Part shown: positions 1-11,052 of the stretch, piece after piece | Position numbering within the stretch: position 1 is the first letter of the stretch | Layout: each line of letters begins with the position of its first letter | DNA from: Zea mays | Lineage: Eukaryota > Streptophyta > Magnoliopsida > Poales > Poaceae | Direction of reading: 5' to 3' | DNA: 64,000 nucleotides | NCBI RefSeq assembly: GCF_902167145.1 | Contig: NC_050096.1 | Location: forward strand, 295,070,200 to 295,134,199 | Made by a program: the position numbers and the translations under genes | Notes under the pieces: generated by a model | What the model was told of the DNA's origin: nothing | The model's database searches: none | Seen by the model: only the letters and a program-made list of their open reading frames with translations

Positions 1-2223
1 AGGGGCATTAATTTTGACATTGTCCCCCTTTTGGAAGCCAATGCCATCCTTAATGCTAGGGCGTCTCCCACTATAAAGCATACTACGAGCAAATTTAAAA
101 TTTTCATTTTCAAGTTCATGCTCGGCAATTTTAGCATCTAATTTTGCTACATGATCATTTTGTTGCTTAATTAATACCATATGATCATGAATAGCATCAA
201 TATCAACATCTCTACATCTAGTGCAAATAGTGACATGCTCAGTGGTAGATGTAGAGGGTTTGCAAGAATTAAGTTCAATAATCTTAGCACGCAATATATC
301 ATTTTTATCTCTAAGATCGGAAATTGTAACATTGCAAACATCAAGTTCTTTAGCCTTAGCAAGCAATTTTTCATTCTCAATCCTAAGGCTAGCAAGAGAA
401 ATGTTTAATTCTTCAATCTTAGCAAGCAAATCATTATTATCATTTCTAAGATCGGGAATTGAAACATCATAAACATTTGAATCAACCTTAGCTAACAAAT
501 TAGCATTCTCATTTCTAAGGTTGTCAATAGTCTCATGGCAAGTACTTAGCTCACTAGATAATTTTTCACATTTTTCTACTTCTAGAGCATAAGCATTTTT
601 AACCTTAACATGCTTTTTGTTTTCTTTAATAAGGAAGTCCTCTTGGGTGTCCAAGAGATCATCCTTCTCATGAATAGCACTAATTAATTCATTTAATTTC
701 TTCTTTTGTTGCATGTTTAGGTTGGCAAAAAGAGTACGCAAATTATCTTCCTCATCACTAGCATTATCATCGCTAGAGGACTCATATTTAGTGGAGGATT
801 TGGATTTAACCTTCTTCTTTTTGCCGTCCTTTGCCATGAGGCACTTGTGGCCGACGTTGGGGAAGAGGAGTCCCTTAATGAAGGCGATGTTGGCGGCGTT
901 CTCGTTGGAGGAGGAGTCGGTGGAGCTCTTGTCGGAGTCCCACTCCCGGCAAACATGGGCATCGCCGCCCTTCTTCTTGTAGTATCTCTTCTTCTCCTTT
1001 ATTCTCCCCTTCTTGTCGTTGTCCCTGTCACTATCACTTGATAATGGACATTTAGCTATAAAGTGACCGGGCTTACCACACTTGTAGCAAACCTTCTTGG
1101 AACGGGATTTGTAGTCCTTCCCCTTCCGTTGCTTGAGGATTTGGCGAAAGCTTTTGATGATTAAAGCCATCTCCTCATTGTCGAGCTTGGAGGCATCGAT
1201 TGGTTGTTTACTTGATGTAGACTCCTCCTTCTTCTCCTCTGTTGCCTTGAATGCAACCGGTTGTGCTTCGGGCGTGGAGGGGCCATCGAGCTCGTTGATC
1301 TTCTTTGAGCCTTTGATCATCAATTCAAAGCTCACAAAATTCCCAATTACTTCCTCGGGAGTCATTAGTGTATATCTAGGATTGCCACAAATTAATTGAA
1401 CTTGAGTAGGGTTAAGGAAAACAAGTGATCTAAGAATAACCTTAACCACTTCGTGGTCATCCCACTTCTTGCTCCCGAGGTTGCGCACTTGGTTCACCAA
1501 GGTTTTGAGCCGGTTGTACATATCTTGTGGCTCCTCCCCTTGGCGAAGACGGAAGCGATCGAGCTCCCACTCGATTGTTTCCCGCTTGGTGATCTTGGTC
1601 ACCTCGTCTCCTTCGTGCGCGGTCTTTAGCACGTCCCAAATCTCCTTAGCACTCTTCAACCCTTGCACCTTATTATACTCCTCTCGACTTAGAGAGGCGA
1701 GGAGTATAGTTGTGGCTTGGGAATTGAAGTGTTGGATTTGGGCCACTTCATCCTCATCATAATCTTCATCCCCTACGGATGGTACCTGTACACCAAACTC
1801 AACAATATCCCATATACTTTTGTGGAGTGAGGTTAGGTGATATCGCATCATATCACTCCACCTAGCATAATCTTCACCATCAAAAGTTGGTGGTTTGCCT
1901 AATGGGACGGAAAGTAAAGGTGTATGTTTAGGAATGCGAGGATAGTGTAAGGGGATCTTACTAAACTTCTTGCGCTCATGGCACTTAGAAGTAACGGACG
2001 GCGCGTCGGAGCCGGAGGTGGAAAGCGATGAAGTATCGGTCTCGTAGTAGACCACCTTCCTCATCTTCTTTTTCTTGTCGTCGCTCCGATGCGATTTGTG
2101 GGAAGAGGATTTCTTTTCCTTCCCTTTCTTTTTGTTGCGGGACTCTTCCGATGAAGCCTTCCCGTGGCTTGTAGTGGGCTTGTCGCCGGTCTCCATCTCC
2201 TTCTTGGCGTGATCTCCCGACAT
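1..2223 (-). CDS. gag: Sirevirus Gag (Copia A), C-terminus beyond the window
   Basis: I read this frame codon by codon from ATG at 2223-2221 to position 1: all 741 codons are open, so the ORF simply leaves the window. Gag forms the virus-like particle. The N-terminus is Lys/Ser-rich, then comes PTFDGEDYARWSDMM (about residues 112-126), typical of Copia Gag, then the capsid-like region. A CCHC zinc knuckle, CYKCGKPGHFIAKC, lies at about residues 379-392. The C-terminal third is coiled coil, containing a second Cys pair, CTRCRDVDIDAIHDH, near 195-240, and ending with PSIKDGIGFQKGDN at the window edge. There is no frameshift or stop in what is visible, so this Gag looks intact. Its 5' LTR, however, is split by another element just upstream of the TATA box. 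Confidence 0.92.
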   Translation of the reverse strand, partial: MSGDHAKKEMETGDKPTTSHGKASSEESRNKKKGKEKKSSSHKSHRSDDKKKKMRKVVYYETDTSSLSTSGSDAPSVTSKCHERKKFSKIPLHYPRIPKHTPLLSVPLGKPPTFDGEDYARWSDMMRYHLTSLHKSIWDIVEFGVQVPSVGDEDYDEDEVAQIQHFNSQATTILLASLSREEYNKVQGLKSAKEIWDVLKTAHEGDEVTKITKRETIEWELDRFRLRQGEEPQDMYNRLKTLVNQVRNLGSKKWDDHEVVKVILRSLVFLNPTQVQLICGNPRYTLMTPEEVIGNFVSFELMIKGSKKINELDGPSTPEAQPVAFKATEEKKEESTSSKQPIDASKLDNEEMALIIKSFRQILKQRKGKDYKSRSKKVCYKCGKPGHFIAKCPLSSDSDRDNDKKGRIKEKKRYYKKKGGDAHVCREWDSDKSSTDSSSNENAANIAFIKGLLFPNVGHKCLMAKDGKKKKVKSKSSTKYESSSDDNASDEEDNLRTLFANLNMQQKKKLNELISAIHEKDDLLDTQEDFLIKENKKHVKVKNAYALEVEKCEKLSSELSTCHETIDNLRNENANLLAKVDSNVYDVSIPDLRNDNNDLLAKIEELNISLASLRIENEKLLAKAKELDVCNVTISDLRDKNDILRAKIIELNSCKPSTSTTEHVTICTRCRDVDIDAIHDHMVLIKQQNDHVAKLDAKIAEHELENENFKFARSMLYSGRRPSIKDGIGFQKGDNVKINAP

Positions 2224-2255
2224 CACTTCGAGCGGTTAGGCTCTAATGAAGCACC

Positions 2256-2271
2256 GGGCTCTGATACCAAT
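2256..2271 (-). other. Primer binding site of Copia A
   Basis: The reverse complement reads TTGGTATCAGAGCCC, matching the 3' end of initiator tRNA-Met as used by plant Copia elements. It starts directly after the LTR edge at 2272. Confidence 0.85.
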
Positions 2272-2858
2272 TGAAAGTCGCCTAGAGGGGGGGGTGAATA
2301 GGGCGAAACTGAAATTTACAAAGTTAATCACAACTACAAGCCGGGTTAGCGTTAGAAATATAACCGAGTCCAAGAAAGAGGGTGTAAAACAAATCGCAAA
2401 TGAATAAAGAGTGTGACACACGGATTTGTTTTACCGAGGTTCGGTTCTTGCAAACATACTCCCCGTTGAGGTGGTCACAAAGACCGGGTCTCTTTCAACT
2501 CTTTCCCTCTCTCAAACGGTCCCTCGGACCAAGTGAGCTTCTTCTTCTCAAACAAATGGAACACGAAGTTCCCGCAAGGACCACCACAAGATTGTTGTCT
2601 CTTGCCTCAATTACAAGTGAGTTTGATCTCAAGAAAGAATGAGAAAGAAAAGAAGCGATTCAAGCGCAAGAGCTCAAATGAACACGACAAATCACTCTCT
2701 AATCACTAAAGTTTTGTGTGGAGTTGGGAGAGGATTTGATCTCTTTGGTGTGTCTTGTATTGAATGCTAGAGCTCTTGTAAGTAGTTGGAGGGTGGAAAC
2801 TTAGATTACTTGAATGTGGGGGTGGTTGGGGTATTTATAGCCCCAACCACCAAACTAG
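2272..2858 (-). repeat. Copia A 5' LTR, promoter-proximal segment (R/U5 side)
   Basis: First half of a split LTR. It begins TGAAAGTCGCC, carries the G8 run and GTGAATAGGG shared by the other Sirevirus LTRs here, and stops at the ACTAG target duplication (2854-2858) of the inserted Gypsy element. The other half resumes at 14124. Confidence 0.88.
2831..2842 (-). promoter_or_regulatory. TATA box of the Copia A 5' LTR
   Basis: The reverse complement reads GGCTATAAATAC, in the same context (followed downstream by a G/T-rich leader) as the CTATAAAAGGG boxes of the other two Sireviruses. Transcription would run towards lower coordinates. The Gypsy insertion begins only 17 bp upstream at 2859, so upstream U3 sequences are now 11.3 kb away. 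Confidence 0.65.
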
Positions 2859-5705
2859 TGAAGCGTCCCGATCCTTTGGGACTCAAATGTGATACAATTA
2901 CTAGTCCCAGGAGGCTAGTAAACACATTCCTTACTTCAAATAGCACAGAGTTTAGATAAAAATTATTACAATACCGGGGTACAAGCTCGAGAGAGCCAAA
3001 TTAAGAAACACAGTAGGAAAATATACTAGCCCAAGCCACAGACAGAACTGGGTGCAGACACAGCCCTCTTAATCAAGCATAGCAGTAAAGAAGTCCTCGG
3101 CTGCTGAAAAACATAAATAAATCTGGGTGAATACACTAGGTATTCCGCAAGCCCAGCCCGCTCCCGTAGAGAGAAAGAGACCTATGATATACATGCTCAA
3201 TTCGGTGGAGTTGTGGTCACTCATCATTTTCTTAGAGAAAGACAGTTACTTGAAGGTTTTTCCCATAGTCTTAAAAATAACCAAAAACTCAACCGCCACT
3301 GAGCTTCCCGCTCCCATGGCCTCAGTTTCTTTCTTAACACCTATTTATTCACACATTCCCCTTTTCATGAAACTCATAGAAAAAGTTCTAATTGCCATAC
3401 CATACCAGACTCGTCCATACCAGTGGACACGGACTATTCGAATAGGTTTCAACTCTGCGCAGAGGGGTATACTTTACCCACTAGCCCGGTTTCTGCGATC
3501 TCACCGTCGCGAGACCCGAATGCCGGATCTCTTTCCTTACTCGTACGTCCTAACCTTAACGGTTATCCGGAAGGAGTCAGGCCACCACCATGTCCAAACC
3601 GGACAAAACTTTCCCCCTCCTTATCCTCCCGGTGCTCCCCAGCCTTCTTAACCCTAGGGTTGGACCGCACGAGTTCGGATTGAGTGACTGCCCACACAGT
3701 CTCGAGTGGTTGTACGATAAAGGAGTAAAGGTAGTGAAAATGACAAGCCGGTCCTTATATGAGGGGACAATCCTTCTGCTCACGCCTAAACCAGCTGAGC
3801 CAACACCTTAGGCCCTCCCCTAAACCAGGGAGTCCCTGATCATCCCACTCCCAGGGTGATGAGGGTGAGTACCCTTCATCGCAAAACTTTTCAAAAAGAG
3901 ACTTTATTTGGAGAAACACATTGCCCTTCTTCCCAATCCATATTTCGTATCCAGAATGTATATGTTAATGCGGGCCATCTCTCACTCACAATGCAATATT
4001 CCCCCATAGTTCCCGGCCTAGGCAGTGGTAGAGAGAATACGTAATTTATGCATCAAGGGAAGGATGGACTTGCCTTCGTTGAAGCTCTCCTGGCACAGAA
4101 GATCTACTTCCGGAAGTTCGGGCTCCGGCCCTTCTTCCGGAGCTACGGGATCCGGATCTGCGGTCCCCGCTTCTTCTAGGAAACAGGCAATAAAACAATA
4201 CATCAACAGTGGTTTACCAATTATAGTGTGTCATTTTCTAGCATCATTATTGTATGTAACCTTGGAAATCCTTTTTGATAATTTTTGGTGCATAAAATAT
4301 TGAGAAAACTACTTAAATGGGAAAAAGGGTGGAAAAGGAAAAAGAAAAGGGATTTCTCCTTTCCTGGGCTGGGGACAAGGTTTTTGGCCCACCCCGGGCG
4401 CGAGCGCTTACGGCCCAGCGGCGGCCCAAGAGCGAGGGGGAGACGGCGCTACGCGCGAGGGTGACGACGTCGCTGCGGGCCCACTTGCCAGCGAGAGCGG
4501 GGGGGGGGGGGGGGACGGCGTTGCGGCCAGACGGCGTGGCGAACCGGCCGAGCGAGGGAGAAGGGTCGGTCGCCGGTGAGCTTGACAGCGGCTTGCCGCC
4601 GGTGGCCCGGTTCTCGGTCCAAGGGAGGGTGGTTTAGCACGGGCGGAGGCTGGCGATTCTAAGGGTAGGCTCAATTCGGCCGGAGAGGGTTGGGAGGGGG
4701 CTGCCCACGGGGAGGGGGCGGAGTTCCGCGGCGGGGATCGCCGCCGGTGGGCTCTGGGTGGGGGACGGGGGCTGGGAAGTGGTGCTTCGGGTTCGTGGCC
4801 TCGTGAGGGAGCTGCTCGGCTCACTTAATTTCTCGCTGGACCAACGGAGAGGGAGAGGGAGGAGGGGGAAAGGACTCACCGGAGAGGAGGACGACGACGG
4901 CGCTTCGCGAATTGTGCTCGGGGGAGGGGAGGAGAGGGATGGCCGAGGCTGGTGCGAGGAAGAAGGAGCTCGGGGCGAGCCTTATATAGGCGCGCGAGGG
5001 AAGGGGGGGCGATGGAGCTTCTTGGCTCCGGCGAGCTACACAGTGCCGCCCATAAATGCCGCACAGCGCCGCCGAGGGGACACCACGGTGGGGCGGTACC
5101 GGCGAGGACGCTGGTCAAGGGGAGGGGGGGACGGAGCGGTGCCAAACTTCCCTGTGCGGCGAGAAGACGGAGGGGAGGACGGAGGCGATGGCCGGAGGTG
5201 ACTGCGGTGAAGGGACGGCGGAAGGACGACGAAGCAGCTGACAAGCGGGGCCACTCTGCCAGAGGGAGCGAGCGCGCGAGAGAGAGGGCGGCTGACGGGT
5301 GGGGACGCTTTGCCAGAGAGAGGGAGGCGGGGTGCGGAGCGGGCTGGCGCGCGCGCGGAGGCAGGCCGGAGATGGGCCAAGAGAGGGGGAGTGCGGGCGC
5401 GAGGGGGGAGAGGCCGCGGGTTTGGGCCGGGAGTCGGCCCAGCAGGGGGAGGGGAGGGGTTTTCTCTTTTTCTTTTTACTTTCTAATTCCTATTTCCCTT
5501 TTTTGCATCTTTTTCTTTTGAACAATTTATTTTGTAGATAGTCTAGGTGTTAGAAAATAGAATCTAAGTGAGGTGCTTGTGATCAAACAAAGTGTATGCA
5601 TATGATGAAAGAAAATCTAGGGGAGTTCTTGGAATTAGAGGATGAAAAGAGGGGAAAGGGTAGATTAGGGTTTCAAACCTGGGTTAGGATTTTTGGGATG
5701 CTACA
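2859..5705 (-). repeat. Gypsy 3' LTR
   Basis: This copy is 2847 bp and pairs with 11268-14123. The middle (about 4380-5460) is strikingly GC- and CpG-rich, and the many reading frames there are composition artefacts. A TATA-like CCTATATAAGG lies on the minus strand at 4980-4990. This copy has a 17-G run near 4499-4515 that is only six G in the partner. Confidence 0.95.
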
Positions 5706-5720
5706 AACCTACCCCACTTA
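5706..5720 (-). other. Polypurine tract of the Gypsy element
   Basis: On the minus strand the sequence directly before the 3' LTR is purine-rich (AAGTGGGGTAGG), the expected plus-strand DNA primer. Confidence 0.6.
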
Positions 5721-5741
5721 AAGGAATCTCGCCCTCAGGAT

Positions 5742-8700
5742 TCAGATGGGGCTCGAGAAAAGGTAAGGGTATTCCTTCCTCAGAGAGTCCTCACTTTCCC
5801 AGGTGGCTTCCTCTTCTCCATCTCTGCTCCACTGAACCTTACAGAGTTTCACTTCTGAGTTGCGGGTCCTTCTGACTGCTGAGTCGAGAATCTTTACTGG
5901 CTTTTCCCGGTACTGGAGATCCTTTTGAATCTGAATTGCATCTGCCTCGATGCGGGTTTCTGGTACCTTTAGGCATTTCCGGAGTTGAGACATATGGAAC
6001 ACATTGTGAATATCTGACATGGATTCTGGTAGCTCAAGACGGTATGTCGCGGGCCCTATTCGGGAAATGACGGGGTAGGGACCGACGAAACGTGGTGCCA
6101 GTTTTCCTTTCATTTGGAACCTTTTGACACCACGCATCGGGGAGACCTTGAGATAAACGAAATCTCCTTCCTCAAATCTGAGTTCCCTTCGTCTATTGTC
6201 TACGTAACTCTTCTGTCGACTCTGAGCTTCAAGTAGCCTCATGTGGATTAAAGCGACTTTCTCTTTGGCCTCTTTAACAAAGTCGGGTCCTTCTAGCGTC
6301 CTTTCCCCCACATTGGACCACATTAGGGGAGTCTGGCATTTTCTTCCGTACAGTGCTTCGAATGGTGACATCTTGATGCTGGCCTGATGGCTGTTGTTGT
6401 ACGAGAATTCGGCGTACGGCAAACTGGACTCCCAATCTCTGTCGAAAGTTAACACGCAGGCTCTGAGTAAATCTTCGAGGACCTTGTTGACTCTTTCGGT
6501 TTGACCATCTGACTGGGGATGATAAGCGGTGCTGAAATCTAGCTTGGTGCCCATTGCTTGCTGAAGGCCCTTCCAAAATTTTGAAGTGAACTGCGTTCCT
6601 CTATCTGATACTATCTTCCGTGGAATGCCATGTAGCCTGACTATCTCTTTAAGGTATATTCGGGCAAGGGCGGCTCCTCCAAAAGTGGTCTTTACTGGAA
6701 CGAAGTGGGCCACCTTGGTGAAACGATCGATTATTACCCATATGGAATCATTTCCTTTCTGTGATCTGGGCAGTCCGGTTACGAAATCCATGCCTATTTC
6801 TTCCCACTTCCATTCGGGTATTGGGAGGGGTTGAAGTAGGCCTGCAGGCTTCTGATGTTCGGCCTTTGTTCGCTGACAGGTGTCACATCGGGCCACATAC
6901 TGTGCTATTTCCTTCTTCATCCCTTTCCACCAGTATGTGGCCTTGAGGTCTAGGTACATTTTGGTGGTCCCTGGGTGGATAGAGTAAGCTGAGCTGTGGG
7001 CTTCATTGAGCAGGGTTTCTCGTGCCTCTCCCACTGGCACACACAAGCGGTTCTTGAACCAGAGGACTCCTTGCTCGTCTGTCCTAAGGTCCGGGAGTTG
7101 CTCCTTGCGAGCTCTTCCCATAAGCCTGGCTGTCTCTGCGTCCAGGCGTTGAGCCTTGCATATGAGATCTTCTAGATTTGGCTTGACTTCCAGGCTATCG
7201 TTGTCTCCCAGACATGCATTCAGCTGAGCTGATTCTTTCTTCCAATCTTCCAGAAAGTTTGTTCCTTTAACCCCGAAAGGTTTTCGGCTGAGGGCGTCTG
7301 CTACCACGTTGGCCTTTCCGGGGTGGTAGTGGATTTCGAGGTCATAATCCTTGATCAATTCAAGCCACCTTCTTTGACGGAGGTTGAGGTCCGGTTGCGT
7401 GAAGATATACTTTAGACTCTTGTGATCAGTGAAGATGTGGCATTTGTTCCCGATCAGATAATGCCTCCATATTTTTAGGGCGTGCACTATGGCTGCCAAT
7501 TCCAGATTGTGGGTAGGGTAGTTCTGCTCGTGCGGCTTGAGTAAGTGGGATGCATAAGCAATGACTTTCTCATTTTGCATTAAGACACACCCTAAGCCTT
7601 GCTTGGAAGCATCACAGAAGATGACAAAATCCTGGTGTATATCTGGCAGAGTCAGAACTGGTGCGGTTGTAAGCTTCTCCTTGATGATTTGGAAACTTTC
7701 CTCACATTTGGGGGTCCACACAAACTTATTGTCCTTTTTGAGAAGTTCGGTCATGGGTTTTGCTATGCTGGAGAATCCCTTGATAAAGCGGCGATAATAC
7801 CCTGCCATTCCCAGAAAGCTTCGTACTTCACTGACGTTGGATGGTTGCTTCCAATTTGAAACAGCTTCTACCTTGGATGGGTCCACTTCTATCCCTTCTG
7901 CAGTCAAGATATGCCCCAGGAAAGCTATCTTCTCTAACCAGAACTCACACTTGCTGAGTTTAGCATAAAGTTGATGTGCTCTGAGTCTTCCGAGGACGAT
8001 TTGAAGGTGATGCTCATGGTCCTTGCGACTCTTGGAATATATGAGGATGTCGTCGATAAAGACCACGACAAACTTATCCAATTCTTCCATAAATACCTTA
8101 TTCATGAGGTTCATGAAAAAGGCGGGTGCGTTCGTTAGCCCAAATGACATCACTGTGAATTCATATTGCCCGTATCTGGTGACGAATGCAGTTTTCTGAA
8201 TGTCTGCTTCCTTAATCCTTAGTTGGTGATACCCTGACCTGAGGTCTATCTTGGAGAAGTATTTGGCTCCCTGTAGTTGGTCGAAGAGGTCATCGATTCG
8301 AGGGAGAGGGTACTTATTCTTGATTGTAACTTCGTTCAAGGATCGATAATCAATACACATCCTCATACTTCCATCCTTTTTGGTAACGAAAAGAACGGGT
8401 GCTCCCCAGGGAGACAAACTGGGACGGATGTACCCTTTTTGCTGTAGTTCTGAAATCTGAAGTTTCAATTCTGCCAATTCAGTGGGGGTCATGCGGTATG
8501 GTCTCTTTGCGATGGGCGCAGTGCCGGGAATGAGATCTATATAGAACTCTACTCCTCTTTCTGGTGGCATCCCGGGCAACTCTTCCGGAAATACATCCTC
8601 AAACTCCTTGATTACAGACATGCTCTCTGCTGTTAGATTAAACATCATTGGATCGTTTGCGGGCGGTTGGGCTTGACAGGAAACTGCCTTTCCTTGGTGA

Positions 8701-9473
8701 TCTGTGAGGAGGACAGTCTTGCTTGCGCAACTGATGATACCCTTGTGCTTAGCTAGCCAGTCCATCCCTAGGATTACATCAATTCCTTGGGATGGCAAGA
8801 TGGTTAAGTCTGCTAGGAACACTACCCCACTTAAGAGAATTCTGACTTGGGAGCACCTGAGTTTGCACAGGAGGTCTGATCCCGGGGTCCGGGTGACCAA
8901 AGGGATAGCCAGGGGTGTAGAGGGGATGTCATGATTTTCCACAAACTTGGCGGCTATAAAAGAATGGGATGCTCCCGAATCAAAAAGCACAGTAGCGGGA
9001 GTAAATTCAACAAGGAACTCACCGAGCACTACTCCCGGGGCTTGCTGAGCTTCTTGAGCGTCGACGTGGTTGACCCAGGCTCTGCCCTGATACTGAGTCC
9101 TGCTCTGCTGGCTGTTTGAAGGAAGTGCCTTGGAGGTAGGTGCCGATGGAATCTTGGGGCCATTCACCGAATTGGAGTAGGTTGGTCCGGGTGCCTTCAA
9201 CTGAGGGCAGTTGTTCTTGAAGTGACTGGGGTCTCCGCAGTGCCAACAGGCGTTTGCTGGTGGCTGGTTGCTTGCAACGGAAGGTGCCTGAAGGGAGCTC
9301 TGACTCTGTTGACTGTAGCGTGATGGAGTGGGTCCAGATGGTTTATTGAAGCTTGGTCCCCTGGGTGGAAGCCCAAAGGGTCGAGCTCTCTGGTGACGTT
9401 CTTGCTGTTGCGCTCGGAGGACTTGGAATTTCCTCTTGATGTGCCCTTTTTCTTCCTCTTTTGCCCTTTCCAC
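5742..9473 (-). CDS. pol: Chromovirus Pol: protease-RT-RNaseH-integrase-chromodomain (5' part of the polyprotein frame lost)
   Basis: A 1243-codon frame with, in order: the Gag zinc knuckle [14 protein letters not shown] (about residues 76-89), aspartic protease [13 protein letters not shown] (about 160-172), reverse transcriptase with [12 protein letters not shown] and the catalytic FIDDILIYS (about 475), RNase H ([12 protein letters not shown]), the integrase HHCC finger ending CDTCQRTKA, the D,D,E core ([29 protein letters not shown]), and a C-terminal chromodomain ([15 protein letters not shown] to [10 protein letters not shown]). Together these copy RNA to DNA and integrate it, and the chromodomain is thought to steer insertion to chromatin. 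No internal stop was seen. Intact Tekay elements have one gag-pol frame; here Gag's capsid part sits in another frame, so the two are split near 9470-9490. The Met at 9473 is therefore not the natural start. Confidence 0.93.
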   Translation of the reverse strand: MERAKEEEKGHIKRKFQVLRAQQQERHQRARPFGLPPRGPSFNKPSGPTPSRYSQQSQSSLQAPSVASNQPPANACWHCGDPSHFKNNCPQLKAPGPTYSNSVNGPKIPSAPTSKALPSNSQQSRTQYQGRAWVNHVDAQEAQQAPGVVLGEFLVEFTPATVLFDSGASHSFIAAKFVENHDIPSTPLAIPLVTRTPGSDLLCKLRCSQVRILLSGVVFLADLTILPSQGIDVILGMDWLAKHKGIISCASKTVLLTDHQGKAVSCQAQPPANDPMMFNLTAESMSVIKEFEDVFPEELPGMPPERGVEFYIDLIPGTAPIAKRPYRMTPTELAELKLQISELQQKGYIRPSLSPWGAPVLFVTKKDGSMRMCIDYRSLNEVTIKNKYPLPRIDDLFDQLQGAKYFSKIDLRSGYHQLRIKEADIQKTAFVTRYGQYEFTVMSFGLTNAPAFFMNLMNKVFMEELDKFVVVFIDDILIYSKSRKDHEHHLQIVLGRLRAHQLYAKLSKCEFWLEKIAFLGHILTAEGIEVDPSKVEAVSNWKQPSNVSEVRSFLGMAGYYRRFIKGFSSIAKPMTELLKKDNKFVWTPKCEESFQIIKEKLTTAPVLTLPDIHQDFVIFCDASKQGLGCVLMQNEKVIAYASHLLKPHEQNYPTHNLELAAIVHALKIWRHYLIGNKCHIFTDHKSLKYIFTQPDLNLRQRRWLELIKDYDLEIHYHPGKANVVADALSRKPFGVKGTNFLEDWKKESAQLNACLGDNDSLEVKPNLEDLICKAQRLDAETARLMGRARKEQLPDLRTDEQGVLWFKNRLCVPVGEARETLLNEAHSSAYSIHPGTTKMYLDLKATYWWKGMKKEIAQYVARCDTCQRTKAEHQKPAGLLQPLPIPEWKWEEIGMDFVTGLPRSQKGNDSIWVIIDRFTKVAHFVPVKTTFGGAALARIYLKEIVRLHGIPRKIVSDRGTQFTSKFWKGLQQAMGTKLDFSTAYHPQSDGQTERVNKVLEDLLRACVLTFDRDWESSLPYAEFSYNNSHQASIKMSPFEALYGRKCQTPLMWSNVGERTLEGPDFVKEAKEKVALIHMRLLEAQSRQKSYVDNRRRELRFEEGDFVYLKVSPMRGVKRFQMKGKLAPRFVGPYPVISRIGPATYRLELPESMSDIHNVFHMSQLRKCLKVPETRIEADAIQIQKDLQYREKPVKILDSAVRRTRNSEVKLCKVQWSRDGEEEATWESEDSLRKEYPYLFSSPI

Positions 9474-10182
9474 TTGGATAGCTTTGTTGGAGAGGTGAGA
9501 GAAGCTTGTGGAAGTCTTGGCTGGCGAGGATGGTCTTAAGCTCGGGTCTTAATCCTTTCAGAAAACGGGCCATTTTTTTGGCCTCGGTGCTGACATCCTC
9601 GGGCGCGTAGCGGGCCAGCTCTGTGAACTTGTGCACATACTCACTGACTGTCCTTCCGCCTTGAGTTAACTCCTGGAATTCATCCTCCTTGAGTTGAACT
9701 ATCCCCTGGGGTACGTGGTGTTCACGGAAAGCTGCTTCGAATTCTACCCAGGTAGCATCTCTGACGGCTTCACTGAAAGTGTCCCACCATGCTAAAGCCA
9801 TTCCTGAAAGCTGATGAGCTGCCAGTTGAACACGCTGATTCTCGGGACAAGCGATGGCTTCCAACTTCCTCTTGATCGTGCGAAGCCAGTCATCTGCATC
9901 GAGGGGATTGCTGGACCCCGCGAACGTGGGAGGCTTGAGTCTAAAAAATTCTCCCATCCTGTCCTGTGGCCTTCCACAGCCTGGGCGCTGGTTTTCCAGA
10001 CTTCGAGTGAGGACTTCAATGAGTCGGGTTTGATTGGCTAGAACTTGGGCTAGGTCTAGTGGTAGTTCCGGAGGTGCGGGGAGGTGGGTTTCAGCCCCTT
10101 CTCCGCCAGCCTCTCCTTCAGCTCCTAGAGGAAGTCTTGCTCCAATCCCGGAGGCGGTAGGCGTGGTTCTATCCGAAGCCAT
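9343..10182 (-). pseudogene. gag: Chromovirus Gag capsid region, frameshifted from Pol
   Basis: The likely start is the ATG at 10182-10180 (MASDRTTP), preceded by CCATGGCAG; an earlier in-frame ATG exists at 10215. The capsid domain typical of plant Gypsy Gag is clear: FFRLKPPTFAGSSNPLDADD, WLRTIKRKLEAI, and AWWDTF followed by EFEAAFREHHVP and TVSEYVHKFTELARYAP. After LLSPLQQSY (about 9490) the frame continues into Arg/Pro-rich nonsense up to 9343, while the adjacent Gag tail and zinc knuckle continue in the Pol frame. One indel in about 9470-9490 explains this, so Gag-Pol cannot be made as one protein from this copy. Confidence 0.85.
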
Positions 10183-10290
10183 CTGCCATGGGAAGAGAGT
10201 TACTATTATGCACATGCCATTTTTTTACTAGTTATTTTATTCATTACATCAAGCCATTACATAACACAACACCCTGCTACCACAAGCTCA

Positions 10291-11052
10291 TCACACACGA
10301 GTGCTATCTAGGGTACTCCCGTACTCCTTCTCTAAGGTGTCCCCAAATTCCTTGAGAAGGTCATCAAGGCTGGCCAGGGACATCTCTTCGGTGTCGGACG
10401 GGTTCCTTGGAGGGTTTTCTTCCTTCTGCTCAGTCTGACATCCTTGACTTTTGGTCTTCTTGCGAATTTTCCTTGCGGGGGCGAGCTTCTTCAGTTTCTT
10501 GTCATAGTCCATTTTTAGGGTGCGATAGGCTTCCCGGGTATTGGTTTCTTCGCCTTCAGCTATTGAGAGGCTCTCTTGAAGGGACGCCTTTTCTTCTGAA
10601 AGTTCCCTGACTTTTTGCTCCAGGCTTTCCACCCGGGAGGTTAGGGAGGTGCAGTGGAGGGCGAGGTCATCATATTGGTTGTCAAGGGTGTGAAGGTATC
10701 CGGTCATGTAGACAATGGTGGGATCATTCTCAATAGGATCTCCTCCTGATAGGGCCTGAAGTCTTTTCCTCCAGGTGGGGGTATTCTTGTTGCTGGGTGG
10801 AAAGTAGCGAAGGGAGGTTTCAAAGATCACTTTGTTGTAGTTCTGACACAGTTGTCGGAGGGCTTTTCGGGCAACATTTTGGCAAGTATCGGGGAAACGG
10901 TATCCGGTAACAGTGACTTGGAAGGAAGGATGGTTTGGATAGTTTCGGCTTTCTCCCAGGTAGACTGCCATAGAGCATTTCTCTATTCCGCCTTCGATAT
11001 GCTCCGTCCAGACGTATTCCGGCTTTTGCGGATTCCCATGCGAAGCGCACAA
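10291..11052 (-). CDS. Extra ORF between the 5' LTR and gag of the chromovirus, function unknown
   Basis: A sense-strand frame of about 253 codons ends 109 bp before the gag start. It is not a standard retrotransposon gene. The N-terminal half has a compact pattern, FQVTVTGYRFPDTCQNVARK then ALRQLCQNY, reminiscent of the end of double-stranded-RNA-binding-like folds (inference only). Residues about 125-185 are a heptad-rich coiled coil (RVESLEQKVRELSEEKASLQ), followed by a basic stretch (KKLKKLAPARKIRKKTK) and an acidic tail (EEMSLASLDDLLKEFGDTLE). The frame has no ATG near its start (first codon counted is TTG at 11052). An ATG at 11123-11121 after CCTATTCCAG opens a different frame through the same region, so a single indel near 11040-11060 may have displaced the true N-terminus. 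Confidence 0.6.
   Translation of the reverse strand: MCASHGNPQKPEYVWTEHIEGGIEKCSMAVYLGESRNYPNHPSFQVTVTGYRFPDTCQNVARKALRQLCQNYNKVIFETSLRYFPPSNKNTPTWRKRLQALSGGDPIENDPTIVYMTGYLHTLDNQYDDLALHCTSLTSRVESLEQKVRELSEEKASLQESLSIAEGEETNTREAYRTLKMDYDKKLKKLAPARKIRKKTKSQGCQTEQKEENPPRNPSDTEEMSLASLDDLLKEFGDTLEKEYGSTLDSTRV

Noticed and set aside
4317..5541. Many 60-190-codon frames on both strands in the Gypsy LTR (repeated at 12695-13943)
   Set aside because: They fall in the GC-rich LTR core, overlap in several frames, contain Gly/Arg/Pro-rich low-complexity protein and show no domain.
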